Under the pieces are notes generated by a model, which worked only from the letters and a program-made list of their open reading frames with translations, had not been told where the DNA came from and made no database searches. Of a stretch of 64,000 nt of DNA, positions 34,865 to 43,995 are shown in pieces. The translations under genes were made by a program, and so were the position numbers. Location of the stretch: assembly GCF_024295805.1 (NCBI RefSeq), contig NZ_JANCLX010000007.1, positions 62,001 to 126,000 of the forward strand, written 5' to 3'. The first letter of the stretch is position 1; each line of letters starts with the position of its first letter. The stretch comes from Streptomyces cucumeris (GTDB taxonomy: Bacteria > Actinomycetota > Actinomycetes > Streptomycetales > Streptomycetaceae).

Positions 34865-35109
34865 GCCGCCGCCTCGAAGCCGGCGGCGGCGCAGGTACTA
34901 CAGGACGATCCGTCCATCTGCGGAGGGAGTCACTCCTCGGGTCGCAGGGGAGCCCGCCGACCGCGCGGGGGGAGCGCGGACATGGGAAGGCGGGGTGGGG
35001 CACCGTTCGGCCCCGGCAACAGGGTAATCAAGGATGGGGCGTCACGGGCAGGCCCCTCGGGCCGGTGGAGTGCCGCCCGGCCGCCGCGGACCGGCCGCGG
35101 CGGCGAGGA
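34865..35109. other. Intergenic region between CNNM pair and PH-like gene
   Basis: About 245 bp with no open frame of note. It must hold the promoter of the CNNM pair and the 3' end of the his/rib operon. No hairpin with a tail was identified. Confidence 0.3.
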
Positions 35110-35562
35110 TCAGGCCGATTCACCACCCGTGCCGTGCTTCTCGGCCAGGGCCCGCAGCGCCCGCGCGTCGTGGATGGCGCGCTCCTTGGCGATGCCCGGC
35201 TGGATGCCCATCGCGGGCAGGCTGGTGCCGTCGGCCAGGTCCAGGAAGACCCATGGATCGCCGGGCCGCAGATTGACCCGGAGCACCTCGGCCCACGCCA
35301 GACGGCGCCGGGTGGTGAGGTTGACCACGGTCACCCCGTCCGTGTCGGCCATCACCTTGGGACGGCTGAGCAGCAGCAGCACCCCGAAGAAGATCAGGCC
35401 GGTGATGGCGAAGCTGGCCTTCTCCCCCGGGCTCAGGCTGTCCAGGAGCAGTCCGACCGCGGTGAGCGCGATGACGACGGCGGTACCGACGGTCAGCAGG
35501 ACCGCCCGGGTCCTGGTCGGCCGGAAGGTGACGGGGAGGGCGGGCAGGGGCGCGGAGGACAC
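35110..35562 (-). CDS. PH-like domain membrane protein
   Basis: A 150-residue protein, GTG 35562. Two hydrophobic helices (AVLLTVGTAVVIALTAVGLL and SFAITGLIFFGVLLLLS) precede a small beta domain, ADTDGVTVVNLTTRRRLAWA then EVLRVNLRPGDPWVFLDLAD. This is the pattern of bacterial PH-domain proteins common in actinobacteria. It is the last gene of the rib-his operon, 50 bp after hisG. Its role is unknown. It may sit there by conserved gene order rather than function. Confidence 0.8.
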   Translation of the reverse strand: MSSAPLPALPVTFRPTRTRAVLLTVGTAVVIALTAVGLLLDSLSPGEKASFAITGLIFFGVLLLLSRPKVMADTDGVTVVNLTTRRRLAWAEVLRVNLRPGDPWVFLDLADGTSLPAMGIQPGIAKERAIHDARALRALAEKHGTGGESA

Positions 35563-35611
35563 GTGGCCGGACTCTCGTGGGAGGCGGATGGGCTGGGGCG
35601 GCGGGGCCGGA

Positions 35612-36460
35612 TCAGAGCCGGCAGGCGTGGATCCCGGTGGTCAGGATCGCCCGTGCCCCCAGGTCGTACAGCTCGTCCATGATCCGCTGGGCGTCCTTGG
35701 ACGGGACCATCGAACGGACCGCGACCCAGCCCTCGTGGTGCAGCGGGGAGACGGTGGGCGACTCCAGACCGGGGGTGAGCGCCACGGCGCGCTCGACGTG
35801 CTCGACCCGGATGTCGTAGTCCATCATCACGTAGCGCCGGGCCACCAGGACGCCCTGCATCCGGCGGAGGAACTGCTGCACCTTGGGGTCGTCGGTGGGG
35901 GCGCCGGTGCGGCGGATCACCACGGCCTCGGACTGCAGGATCGGCTCACCGATGATCTCCAGCCCGGCGTTGCGCAGGGTGGTGCCGGTCTCCACGACAT
36001 CCGCGATGATCTCGGCGACGCCGAGCTGGATGGCGGTCTCGACGGCGCCGTCGAGGTGGACCACATCGGCGTCCACCCCGTGGTCGGCCAGGTGCTTGGT
36101 GACCAGTCCGGCGAAGGAGGTGGCCACGGTCTTCCCGCCGAACTCGCTCACGTCCCGGGCGGTGCCGGGGAGCGTGGCGTAGCGGAAGGTGGAGCCGGCG
36201 AAGCCGAGCTGCATGATCTCCTCGGCCTTGGAGCCGGAGTCCAGCAGCAGATCACGGCCGGTGATACCGATGTCCAGCCGGCCGGAGCCGACGTAGACCG
36301 CGATGTCCCGGGGCCGCAGGAAGAAGAACTCAACGTCGTTGTCGGAGTCGACGAGCACCAGTTCCTTGCGGTCCTTGCGCTGCCGGTAGCCCGCCTCATG
36401 GAGCATCGCCGACGCAGGCTCGGACAGTGAACCCTTGTTGGGGACGGCGATGCGCAGCAT
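35612..36460 (-). CDS. hisG: ATP phosphoribosyltransferase, long form
   Basis: A 282-residue first enzyme of histidine synthesis, joining ATP and PRPP to make phosphoribosyl-ATP. ATG 36460 follows AAGGAAAG. The catalytic domains ([50 protein letters not shown] with the PRPP-type loop) are followed by the C-terminal regulatory domain ([20 protein letters not shown] ... [16 protein letters not shown]). That domain binds histidine for feedback inhibition. Length and domain fit the long, HisZ-independent type. Confidence 0.96.
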   Translation of the reverse strand: MLRIAVPNKGSLSEPASAMLHEAGYRQRKDRKELVLVDSDNDVEFFFLRPRDIAVYVGSGRLDIGITGRDLLLDSGSKAEEIMQLGFAGSTFRYATLPGTARDVSEFGGKTVATSFAGLVTKHLADHGVDADVVHLDGAVETAIQLGVAEIIADVVETGTTLRNAGLEIIGEPILQSEAVVIRRTGAPTDDPKVQQFLRRMQGVLVARRYVMMDYDIRVEHVERAVALTPGLESPTVSPLHHEGWVAVRSMVPSKDAQRIMDELYDLGARAILTTGIHACRL

Positions 36461-36542
36461 GAGCGTTCTTTCCTTCGGTAGCGATCGGTGCGAGAGGGGT
36501 GTGACTCGGGACGCGGAGGGGTGACGGGACGGGCGCGACGGC

Positions 36543-36815
36543 TCAGAGATGAGCGTAGACGTCATCGAGGGAGAGGCCCTTGGCGACCATCATCACCTGA
36601 AGGTGGTAGAGGAGCTGGGAGATCTCCTCGGCGGTCGCCGCGTCGCTCTCGTACTCGGCGGCCATCCACACCTCGGCGGCCTCCTCCACCACCTTCTTGC
36701 CGATGGCGTGCACACCGGACTGGAGCAGTTCGGCGGTGCGGGAGGTGGCGGGATCGGCCGTGGCGGCCTTCTGCTGGAGCTCGGTGAAGAGCTCCTCGAA
36801 CGTCTTGTTGGCCAT
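36543..36815 (-). CDS. hisE: Phosphoribosyl-ATP pyrophosphatase
   Basis: A 90-residue enzyme for the second step of histidine synthesis, converting PR-ATP to PR-AMP. ATG 36815 ([10 protein letters not shown]) gives the usual length; an upstream ATG at 36827 adds four residues. The MazG-like motif [20 protein letters not shown] then [14 protein letters not shown] carries the metal-binding acidic residues. It lies 82 bp before hisG and shortly after ribH, so histidine steps 1 and 2 are coexpressed with riboflavin genes. Confidence 0.95.
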   Translation of the reverse strand: MANKTFEELFTELQQKAATADPATSRTAELLQSGVHAIGKKVVEEAAEVWMAAEYESDAATAEEISQLLYHLQVMMVAKGLSLDDVYAHL

Positions 36816-36851
36816 GATGCCCGCCATCCTACTGGTGCGGGCCCACCCGGC

Positions 36852-37337
36852 TCAGCGCCAGGGTTCGGCGACCGAGCGCAGGGTGGTGGCGGTGGCGACG
36901 GCGGCGGTGACCGCCTCGTGGCCCTTGTCCTCGCTGGATCCGGCGATCCCGGCCCGGTCGAGCGCCTGCTGCTCGGTGTCGCAGGTCAGCACGCCGAAGC
37001 CGATGGGGACCCCGGTGTCCACGCTGACCTGGGTGAGGCCCTGGGTGACGCCCTGGCACACGTACTCGAAGTGCGGGGTGCCACCGCGGATGACCACGCC
37101 GAGGGCCACGATCGCGTCATAGCCGCGGCCCGCCAGGACCTTGGCGACGACCGGCAGCTCGAAGCTGCCGGGCACCCGCAGCACGGTGGGCTCGGAGATG
37201 CCGAGCTCGCCGAGGGCGCGCAGCGCGCCGTCGACCAGTCCGTCCATCACCTGCTCGTGCCACTGGGCGGCGATGACGGCCACGCGCAGGTCGCCGCAGT
37301 TCTTCACGGACAGTTCGGGGGCGCCCTTACCGCTCAC
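36852..37337 (-). CDS. ribH: 6,7-dimethyl-8-ribityllumazine synthase
   Basis: A 161-residue enzyme joining the ribityl pyrimidine and dihydroxybutanone phosphate to make lumazine. GTG 37337 with gaggaga upstream. Motifs are [55 protein letters not shown] and [18 protein letters not shown]. Members usually form 60-mer or pentameric shells. It is fourth in the rib operon. Confidence 0.96.
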   Translation of the reverse strand: MSGKGAPELSVKNCGDLRVAVIAAQWHEQVMDGLVDGALRALGELGISEPTVLRVPGSFELPVVAKVLAGRGYDAIVALGVVIRGGTPHFEYVCQGVTQGLTQVSVDTGVPIGFGVLTCDTEQQALDRAGIAGSSEDKGHEAVTAAVATATTLRSVAEPWR

Positions 37338-37424
37338 GTCTCTCCTCGGTGCGTGTTGTGCCCGCGTACGGGTTCCGTACGGGTCGTGCTGATGGGGGTG
37401 GTGGGTGGTGCTGTTCGCCCGCGG

Positions 37425-38783
37425 CTACTGGTTGCCGCAGGCGGACACGGGTTCGGCGCGGTCGCCGTCCAGCCAGGGCAGGTCGTGCCCCATCCGGTCC
37501 CGCTTGGTCCGCAGGTACCGCAGATTGTGCTCCCCGGCCTGGACCGGCATCGGCTCCCGGTCCAGGACCCGCAGACCGTGGCGGACCAGTGCCGTGGTCT
37601 TCTCGGGGTTGTTGGTCATCAGGCGCAGCGAACGCACACCGAGGTCGGTGAGCATCTCCGCGCCCGCGGCGTAGTCCCGGGCGTCGGCGGGCAGACCCAG
37701 TTCCAGATTGGCGTCCAGCGTGTCCCGGCCCAGCTCCTGGAGCTGGTAGGCGCGCAGCTTGGACAGCAGTCCGATACCGCGTCCCTCGTGGCCGCGCAGA
37801 TAGAGCACCACGCCCCGGCCCTCGGCGGCCACCCGCTCCAGCGAGGCGTGCAGCTGGGGGCCGCAGTCGCAGCGCAGCGAGTGGAAGACATCGCCGGTGA
37901 GGCATTCGGAGTGGACGCGCACCAGCACGTCCTCGCCGTCGCCGATCTCACCGCTGACGAGCGCGATGTGCTCGACGCCGTCGGCCGTCGAGCGGTAGCC
38001 GTACGCCTGGAAGTCCCCGAAGGCGGTGGGCAGCCGGGTCTGGGCCTCGCGCCGCACCCCGGGCTCCAGCGCCTTGCGGTGGGCGATCAGGTCCTCGATG
38101 GAGATGATCGCCAGATCGTGCTTACGGGCGAAGGCGACCAGGTCCGGCAGGCGCAGCATGGTGCCGTCCTCGCCCGCGATCTCCACGATGGCGGCGGCCG
38201 GGCGCAGCCCCGCGAGCCGGGCCAGGTCGACCCCGGCCTCGGTGTGGCCGTCCCGGGAGAGCACCCCGCCGGGGCGGGCGCGCAGCGGGAAGATGTGGCC
38301 GGGGCGCGCGAAGTCGCCGGGGACGCTGTGCGCATCGGCCAGCAGCCGCAGGGTGGTGGCCCGGTCGGCGGCGGAGATACCGGTGCTGACACCGTGCTCG
38401 GCGGTGGCGTCCACCGAGACGGTGAACGCGGTGCGCATGGACTCGGAGTTCTGCTCCACCATCTGGGGCAGCTCCAGCCGGTCCAGGTCGGCGCCCTCCA
38501 GGGTGGCGCAGATCAGCCCGCGGCACTCGGACATCATGAAGGCGACGATCTCGGGAGTGATCTTCTCGGCGGCGACGATGAGATCGCCCTCGTTCTCCCG
38601 GTCCTCGTCGTCCACGACCACGACGGGACGCCCCGCGGCGATCTCGGTGATGGCCCGCTCGACGGAGTCCAGCGCCAGTTCGTCGGGCCACTGCCCGCCG
38701 GTGCGGACGGCGCGCGGCGCGGGGGCCGGCGTCGGCTGCGGATCGGCGTGCTGCGGCACGGTCTGCGCGGATGCCTCGGTCAT
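37425..38783 (-). CDS. ribBA: Bifunctional DHBP synthase / GTP cyclohydrolase II
   Basis: A 452-residue bifunctional enzyme making both riboflavin precursors. ATG 38783 (MTEASAQTV) has a strong GGAAGGAG site. An in-frame ATG at 38867, overlapping the ribE stop as ATGA with its own GGAGG, would add 28 residues. The N-terminal DHBP synthase has [20 protein letters not shown] and [14 protein letters not shown] motifs such as [12 protein letters not shown]. The C-terminal cyclohydrolase has the zinc motif [17 protein letters not shown], then [10 protein letters not shown] and LMTNNPEK. Both halves look intact. A Pro/Ala tail leads the N-terminus. Confidence 0.96.
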   Translation of the reverse strand: MTEASAQTVPQHADPQPTPAPAPRAVRTGGQWPDELALDSVERAITEIAAGRPVVVVDDEDRENEGDLIVAAEKITPEIVAFMMSECRGLICATLEGADLDRLELPQMVEQNSESMRTAFTVSVDATAEHGVSTGISAADRATTLRLLADAHSVPGDFARPGHIFPLRARPGGVLSRDGHTEAGVDLARLAGLRPAAAIVEIAGEDGTMLRLPDLVAFARKHDLAIISIEDLIAHRKALEPGVRREAQTRLPTAFGDFQAYGYRSTADGVEHIALVSGEIGDGEDVLVRVHSECLTGDVFHSLRCDCGPQLHASLERVAAEGRGVVLYLRGHEGRGIGLLSKLRAYQLQELGRDTLDANLELGLPADARDYAAGAEMLTDLGVRSLRLMTNNPEKTTALVRHGLRVLDREPMPVQAGEHNLRYLRTKRDRMGHDLPWLDGDRAEPVSACGNQ

Positions 38784-38863
38784 GAGACTCCTTCCGGGAA
38801 CGGGCGCGCTCGCGGTCTCGCGGTGGATCGTTCGGGGTCCGGCGTCCAGCCGGTCGACGGTGG

Positions 38864-39523
38864 TCATGAGACGGCCTCCTCGGCGGTTCCGGACGTGGGG
38901 CCGGGGGCGGCGGGGCCCCGGGCGCGGTCGCCGAGCATCCGCTCGACGTACTTGGCGACCACGTCCACCTCGAGGTTGACCGGGTCGCCGGGCTGTTTGA
39001 CGCCGAGGGTGGTGAGGGCGAGCGTCGTCGGGATCAGGCTCACGGTGAAGGAGTCGGGATCCGCGTCGACGACGGTCAGGCTGATGCCGTCGACCGTGAT
39101 CGAGCCCTTCTCCACCACATAGCGGCCGAGTCCGGCGGGCAGCGAGATCCGGACGATCTCCCAGTGCTCGGAGGGCGTGCGCTCGACGATGGTGCCGGTG
39201 CCGTCGACATGCCCCTGGACGAGGTGGCCGCCGAGCCGTCCGCCGAGCGCCATGGGGCGCTCCAGGTTGACGCGGGAGCCGACGGTGAGCGCGCCGAGGC
39301 TGGAGCGGTTCAGGGTCTCGGCCATCACATCGGCGCTGAACTCGCCGCCCGCGGGACCCTCCTGGCGGTCCACCACGGTGAGACAGACGCCGTTGACCGC
39401 GATGGAGTCGCCGTGCTTCGCACCGTCGGTGACGACGGGGCCGCGCACCAGGAAGCGGGAGGCGTCGCCGAGGTTCTCGACGGCGACGATCTCACCCAGT
39501 TCTTCGACAATTCCGGTGAACAC
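38864..39523 (-). CDS. ribE: Riboflavin synthase, alpha chain
   Basis: A 219-residue enzyme with two similar barrels that dismutates two lumazines to riboflavin. GTG 39523 ([15 protein letters not shown]) with gaggaga upstream, 1 bp past the ribD stop. The N-barrel has [14 protein letters not shown] and [20 protein letters not shown] then [20 protein letters not shown]. The C-barrel has [20 protein letters not shown] then [15 protein letters not shown]. The C-terminal 15 residues are Pro/Ala-rich. No ribM transporter gene follows it, unlike in the S. davawensis-type cluster. Confidence 0.96.
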   Translation of the reverse strand: MFTGIVEELGEIVAVENLGDASRFLVRGPVVTDGAKHGDSIAVNGVCLTVVDRQEGPAGGEFSADVMAETLNRSSLGALTVGSRVNLERPMALGGRLGGHLVQGHVDGTGTIVERTPSEHWEIVRISLPAGLGRYVVEKGSITVDGISLTVVDADPDSFTVSLIPTTLALTTLGVKQPGDPVNLEVDVVAKYVERMLGDRARGPAAPGPTSGTAEEAVS

Positions 39524-39524
39524 T

Positions 39525-40622
39525 TCAGTTCTCCTCGGCGAGGGGGGCGGGCACGGCGGTGATGCGCAGATCGGGTCCGAGCCGGGTGACATCGGCCGGT
39601 TCGAGGCGCAACGCCTGCGCGATGGTGGTGATTCCGGCGTCGGCGAGGGCGGCGGGGCCCGCACCGAGCAGAACGGGCGCCAGATAGCCGACGACCTTGT
39701 CGACGGCTCCGGCGGCGAGGAACGCCCCGGCCAGTGTGGGCCCGCCCTCCAGCAGGACCGAGCGCACTCCGCGGTCGTGCAGGGCGGCCAGCAGCGCAGG
39801 GATGTCGAGCCCGGGGGTGCCGGTGGCACGCGGCAGCCGTACGGTCGCCACGCCCGGCAGATGGCCGGTGTCGGCGTCCTCGGCGACGGCGACCAGCGTG
39901 GGCGCCGCGTCGTCCAGCACCCGGGCGCCGGGGGTGACGGTCGCACGGGTGTCGACCACGACGCGCAGCGGCTGGGCCGCCCCGTCCCGGTCGCGGACGG
40001 CCAGGTGGGGATCGTCGGCACGGAGGGTGCCGGAGCCGACGACCACGGCGTCCGCCTCGGCGCGCAGCCGGTGCACATCGGCCCGGGAGGCGGCGGAGGT
40101 GATCCAGCGGCTGGTGCCGTCCGCCGCGGCGCTGCGCCCGTCGAGGGTGGCGGCGTACTTCCACAGCACGAACGGGCGGCCGCGCCGCATCGAGGTCAGC
40201 CAGGCTTCGTTGACCGCCTCGGCCTCGTCGGCCAGGGGCCCGGCCGCGACGTCGATCCCGGCGGCGGCCAGGGTGGCGGCGCCGCCCCGGGCCTCGGCGG
40301 TGGGATCGGCGACGGCGTAGCGGACACGGGCGATCCCGGCGTCGATGAGCGCCTGGGCACAGGGTCCGGTGCGGCCGGTGTGGTTGCAGGGTTCGAGGGT
40401 GACCAGCGCGGTCCCGCCCCGGGCCCGTTCCCCCGCGGCGCGCAGGGCGTGGACCTCGGCATGCGGCCCGCCGGCGCGCTGGTGCCAGCCCTCACCGGCG
40501 ATGCGGCCCTGGGCGTCGAGGATGACGCAGCCGACGACGGGGTTGGGGCTGGTGTGGCCGAGGCCGCGGGCTGCGAGCGTCACGGCACGACGCATCGCGT
40601 CGGGTTCGGCTGCGGTGGCCAC
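39525..40622 (-). CDS. ribD: Bifunctional riboflavin deaminase/reductase
   Basis: A 365-residue enzyme carrying out deamination and side-chain reduction of the pyrimidine intermediate. GTG 40622 follows GGCAGGAGG. The deaminase domain has the zinc motif HAEVHALRAAGERARGGTAL then VTLEPCNHTGRTGPCAQAL. The reductase domain has RPFVLWKYAATLDGRSAAAD, SRWITSAASRADVHRLRAEA, VVDTRA and LLEGGPTLAGAFL. It is the first gene of the operon, 153 nt after the end of the FMN riboswitch. Confidence 0.96.
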   Translation of the reverse strand: MATAAEPDAMRRAVTLAARGLGHTSPNPVVGCVILDAQGRIAGEGWHQRAGGPHAEVHALRAAGERARGGTALVTLEPCNHTGRTGPCAQALIDAGIARVRYAVADPTAEARGGAATLAAAGIDVAAGPLADEAEAVNEAWLTSMRRGRPFVLWKYAATLDGRSAAADGTSRWITSAASRADVHRLRAEADAVVVGSGTLRADDPHLAVRDRDGAAQPLRVVVDTRATVTPGARVLDDAAPTLVAVAEDADTGHLPGVATVRLPRATGTPGLDIPALLAALHDRGVRSVLLEGGPTLAGAFLAAGAVDKVVGYLAPVLLGAGPAALADAGITTIAQALRLEPADVTRLGPDLRITAVPAPLAEEN

Positions 40623-40775
40623 CGGGTCCTCCTGCCTCTTCGGGCACGGACTCCGGGGCTGTCGGAAACGACACGAACGAACGACGGCGCCGCCAGTACG
40701 CCGGGATCGCGGACGGGACCGCACAGGAACAGCGCGGACCGCCGACGGCGGCGCACCGGTGATGTCGCATTCGCC

Positions 40776-40902
40776 GCGCACTGCCTCCCATCCGGACTTT
40801 CACCGTCGGTCCAGGAATTTCACCTGGTCAACCGACCGCTGGCGGCGGACGGGTCGCGGACTGTAACCGCCGGTTCGGATTTTCACCGACCCCGGAGTGC
40901 GC
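40776..40902 (-). promoter_or_regulatory. FMN riboswitch (RFN element)
   Basis: Reading the minus strand, gcgcactccggggtcggtga opens P1, followed by aaaatccgaaccggcggttacagt. The second half reads ccgacggtgaaagtccggat, then gggaggcagtgcgc closes P1. These are the conserved blocks of the FMN aptamer, about 127 nt. It sits 153 nt before ribD and should turn the rib operon down when FMN is plentiful. The expression platform is not obvious; a ribosome-site type is likely since no T tract is seen. Confidence 0.95.
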
Positions 40903-41252
40903 TGACGTCACTGGTACGCGCCCAGTGTGCCACGACGATCAGCGGAGCTGGAGGCCCACCCCCTGTGGCCTCCCTCACGGGGCGGGCTCCGGGCCCGCGG
41001 GGACGGGGTGCGGGGTGTCCGTCGGCCCTTCCCCCGGCAGTGCGTTCGGCTCGTCGCCCGACCGCGCCGGAGGGAAGCCCGGCCGTCCGGGCGCCGTCCG
41101 GCGCCGTGCCGGTGGCCAGGGCGTGTGCCGGACGCCCCCTGCCCAGCGACGCCTGCGCATACGCTCGCCGCGATGCCGGGATCGCCGCGAGGACGGCCCT
41201 CCGCCGGGAGGTGCCCCCGACGCCGCGGGATCCGCCCTCCGGGCGGACGGCG
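40903..41252. other. 350-bp region upstream of the FMN riboswitch
   Basis: Should hold the rib operon promoter. The sequence is GC-rich with no gene, no clear -35/-10 pair and no strong repeat recognised. Confidence 0.4.
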
Positions 41253-42485
41253 CTATGTCCGGAACACGCCCTGGTCCGCTCCGAACAGGTCGTTCTGGGC
41301 CGCGTCCGTCGCGGTGAGGACCGCGCCGCGCAGCACCCCGGTGCCGCCGACGGCCCCGGGGCGGATCTCGGTGCGCAGCGGGGACATCCGGGCGACCTGG
41401 GCCTCGACGCGCTGGGCGAGGGCCGGACCCCCGGCGCGGCCGGTCTCCCCGCCGAGGACCACACAGCCGGGGTCGAGCACCGCGCTCACCGCCGCGGCCC
41501 CCAGGGCGACCCGGGCCGCCAGCGCGTCCAGGAAGGGGGCGGCCGGCTCACCCGCCGCGACGGCCTCGCACAGCACCGCCTCCGCCGTCGCCGCGTCGTC
41601 CGCACCGCCCGCCGGGGCCGCGCACAGGCCGTGCTCCCGGGCGAGTTCACCGATGGCGCGGCTGCCCACGAGGGCGTGGAAGCCGCCGTCGCAGCCGGTC
41701 GCCGACGGCAGTCCCGCCGCCCCCGGGACCGGCAGGAAGCCGATCTCGCCGGTGCCGCCGGAGGCACCGCGCCGCAGCACCCGGTCCAGCACCACGGCCG
41801 CGCCGACCCCGTGGCCCAGCCACAGCAGCACGAAGGTGTCACGGTCGCGCACCGCGCCGAGCCGCTGTTCGGCGACGGCGGCGAGGTTGACCTCGTTCTC
41901 CAGCAGCACCGGCGCCGCCAGACCGCGGTGCAGCGCGGCGGCCAGTTCGCGGTGCCAGGAGGGCAATCCGCCCGGGGAGTCCAGCTCACCGGTGGCCGGG
42001 TCGACCAGGCCGGGCGCGCCGACGCCGATGTGGTGCAGCCGGTCCGCCCCGGCCCGCCGGGCGGTGCGCGCCACCAGGGCGACCGCGCCGGAGACGGTGC
42101 GCGCGGGGTCGGTGTCCGCGGCGACCGGCAGCGACGCCTCGGCCAGCGTCCGGCCGAGCAGGTCCGCGACGCAGACGGCGACGCTGTCGGTGCGGACGTC
42201 GACCCCGGCCACGTACGCGCTGTCCGCGACGATCCCGTAGACCCGGGCGTTGGGCCCGCGCCGCTCCGCCCCCGACTCCCCGACGATCGCGACCAGTCCG
42301 GCCGCCCGCAGCCGTTCCACCAGGTCCGCCACGGTGGGGCGGGAGAGACCGGTCAGTGTCTTGAGCTGACCTGCGGTCAGCGGCCCCTCGTCCTTGAGCA
42401 GATGCAGCGCGAGGCGGTCGTTGATGGCCCGCGCCGTAGCGGGAGAGGCAGTGCGGCCCGCGGCGGGGCCACGCGTCGAGGTCAT
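41253..42485 (-). CDS. ROK family transcriptional regulator
   Basis: A 410-residue protein of the NagC/XylR type. ATG 42485 with aagga upstream; the longer frame has no site. The N-terminal winged helix (GPLTAGQLKTLTGLSRPTVA, DLVERLRAAGLVAIVGES) is followed by the ROK kinase-fold half (VAGVDVRTDSVAVCVADLLG, IGVGAPGLVDPATGELDSPG, LENEVNLAAVAEQRLG, GHGVGAAVVLD). The ROK zinc motif CxCGxxGC is reduced to a single Cys (ATGCDGGFH), and the sugar/zinc His in the ExGH motif is Phe (GEIGFLP). So the effector site differs from NagC or glucokinase. It probably represses the divergent MFS gene. Confidence 0.88.
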   Translation of the reverse strand: MTSTRGPAAGRTASPATARAINDRLALHLLKDEGPLTAGQLKTLTGLSRPTVADLVERLRAAGLVAIVGESGAERRGPNARVYGIVADSAYVAGVDVRTDSVAVCVADLLGRTLAEASLPVAADTDPARTVSGAVALVARTARRAGADRLHHIGVGAPGLVDPATGELDSPGGLPSWHRELAAALHRGLAAPVLLENEVNLAAVAEQRLGAVRDRDTFVLLWLGHGVGAAVVLDRVLRRGASGGTGEIGFLPVPGAAGLPSATGCDGGFHALVGSRAIGELAREHGLCAAPAGGADDAATAEAVLCEAVAAGEPAAPFLDALAARVALGAAAVSAVLDPGCVVLGGETGRAGGPALAQRVEAQVARMSPLRTEIRPGAVGGTGVLRGAVLTATDAAQNDLFGADQGVFRT

Positions 42486-42526
42486 GCCGGAGTCCTTCCA
42501 GACGGCTGTCCGGGGATATCGCCTAT

Positions 42527-42549
42527 CTATCAGGCAGGCTCCCTGATAG
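42527..42549. promoter_or_regulatory. CTATCAGG inverted repeat between ROK and MFS genes
   Basis: CTATCAGG (42527-42534) and CCTGATAG (42542-42549) are perfect 8-bp arms with a 7-bp spacer. It lies 42 bp from the ROK start, in the only gap shared with the divergent transporter. A likely operator for both. Confidence 0.6.
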
Positions 42550-42651
42550 TTTCCCCACCGGTATGCGGGCCGAGGAAGGACCGCACGGGAAGGGACCACA
42601 CAGGGCAGGGCCGCACCGGAGGGGCCGCGCTTCGGGGAGGGAGCGACAGCC

Positions 42652-43890
42652 ATGAGCAGTGCCACGGAATCCGGGGCAGCCCAACCGGCCCCCGTACGGC
42701 GGGCGCGGATGGCCGTCGCGGTGGTGTTCGCCGTACACGGCGCGGTCACCGGCAACTTCGCCACCCGGATCCCCTGGATCCAGGAGCGGCTGGACCTGAG
42801 TGCGGGCCAACTCGGCCTGGCACTCGCCTTTCCCGCGGTCGGGGCGTCCTTCGCGATGCCGCTGGCCGGGCGGATCAGTCACCGCTTCGGGGCCCGCACG
42901 GCCCTGCGGGGGCTGCTGGCGCTGTGGTGTCTGTGGCTCGCGGTGCCCCCGCTCGTCCCCGGTCCGGTCTGGCTGTGCGGCGCGCTGTTCGTGTTCGGCG
43001 CCACCGCCGGGATGTCCGACGTCGCCATGAACGCCCTCGGTGTGGAGATCGAGACCCGGCTGGGCCGCCCCATCATGTCCGGGCTGCACGGGATGTGGAG
43101 CGCGGGCGCGCTCATCGGCTCGGCGGCGGGCACGGTCGCGGCCCACGCGGAGGCGGACGCCCGGCTCCATCTGGCCGTCGCCGCCGCGGCGCTGACGGTG
43201 CTGGGCGTGATCGCCTGTCACTGGGTGCTGGACCTGGACAGCGCGGCCGAGGAGCACCCGCCGCCCCGTTTCGCGCTGCCGCCCCGGTCCGCGCTGATCA
43301 TCGGCGCGGTGGGGTTCTGCGCGGTGTTCGCCGAGGGGGCGAGCCTGGACTGGTCGGCGGTCTACCTGCGGGACGTCATGGACTCCTCCCCCGGCGTCGC
43401 CGCCGCCTGCACCACCGCCTTCTCCTGCACCATGGCCGCGGCCCGGCTGGCGGGCGATGCGGTGGTCGGCCGGTTCGGCGCGGTGCGGACGGTACGGGTG
43501 GGCGGGGTGCTCGCCACGCTCGGCGGCCTCGGGGTGGTCACCGCGCCGAACGCGGGCCTGGCCATCGCGGGCTTCGGTCTCATCGGGCTGGGCATCGCGG
43601 TCGTGGTGCCGCTGGCGTTCGCGGCGGCGGCCCGCAGCGGTCCCGCCCCCAGCCAGGCCATCGCGGGCGTGGCCACGATCACCTACACCTCCGGGCTGAT
43701 CGCCCCCGCGGCCATGGGCTCGATCGCCGATCTGACCTCGCTGACGGTGTCGTTCTGCCTGGTCACGGCGGGGGCCCTGGGGCTGGTGGCGGGCGCGGGC
43801 GTACTCCGCGGCGCCTCCGGCGAACCGGCCGCCGCGCCGGGCGCCCCGGTCCACGAACCCGGCGCGTCCGAACGCACGGCGTCCGGTTGA
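42652..43890 (+). CDS. MFS transporter, YbjJ-like
   Basis: A 412-residue membrane protein with about 12 hydrophobic segments. ATG 42652 with gggaggg upstream. It has GNFATRIPWIQERLDLSAGQ early, then the motif GRISHRFGARTALRGLLAL of the loop 2-3 region. GFCAVFAEGASLDWSAVYLR is also typical of this subgroup. The C-terminus is Pro/Ala-rich. The substrate is not readable; a ROK regulator next door points to a sugar or sugar derivative. The stop codon lies at the joint of a 19-bp tandem duplication. Confidence 0.85.
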   Translation: MSSATESGAAQPAPVRRARMAVAVVFAVHGAVTGNFATRIPWIQERLDLSAGQLGLALAFPAVGASFAMPLAGRISHRFGARTALRGLLALWCLWLAVPPLVPGPVWLCGALFVFGATAGMSDVAMNALGVEIETRLGRPIMSGLHGMWSAGALIGSAAGTVAAHAEADARLHLAVAAAALTVLGVIACHWVLDLDSAAEEHPPPRFALPPRSALIIGAVGFCAVFAEGASLDWSAVYLRDVMDSSPGVAAACTTAFSCTMAAARLAGDAVVGRFGAVRTVRVGGVLATLGGLGVVTAPNAGLAIAGFGLIGLGIAVVVPLAFAAAARSGPAPSQAIAGVATITYTSGLIAPAAMGSIADLTSLTVSFCLVTAGALGLVAGAGVLRGASGEPAAAPGAPVHEPGASERTASG

Positions 43891-43910
43891 GCGCACGGCG
43901 TCCGGCTGAG
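43873..43910. repeat. 19-bp tandem duplication across a stop codon
   Basis: cgcacggcgtccggttgag (43873-43891) is followed directly by cgcacggcgtccggctgag (43892-43910), one base different. The first copy includes the MFS stop codon. Looks like a recent slippage duplication. Confidence 0.8.
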
Positions 43911-43955
43911 CGCGACCGACGGCTCACCCGGTTCGCGGCCCGCACCCCGCGACAC

Positions 43956-43980
43956 TTCGGTGACCGCCGAAGCGTCGCGG
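43956..43980 (+). promoter_or_regulatory. Operator copy 1: TTCGG-N6-CCGAA-N-CGTCGCGG
   Basis: TTCGG (43956-43960), CCGAA (43967-43971), then CGTCGCGG (43973-43980), ending 15 bp before the ATG of the winged-helix regulator. A second copy precedes the next gene, so autoregulation is likely. Confidence 0.6.
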
Positions 43981-43995
43981 GCGCACCATGGAGCC

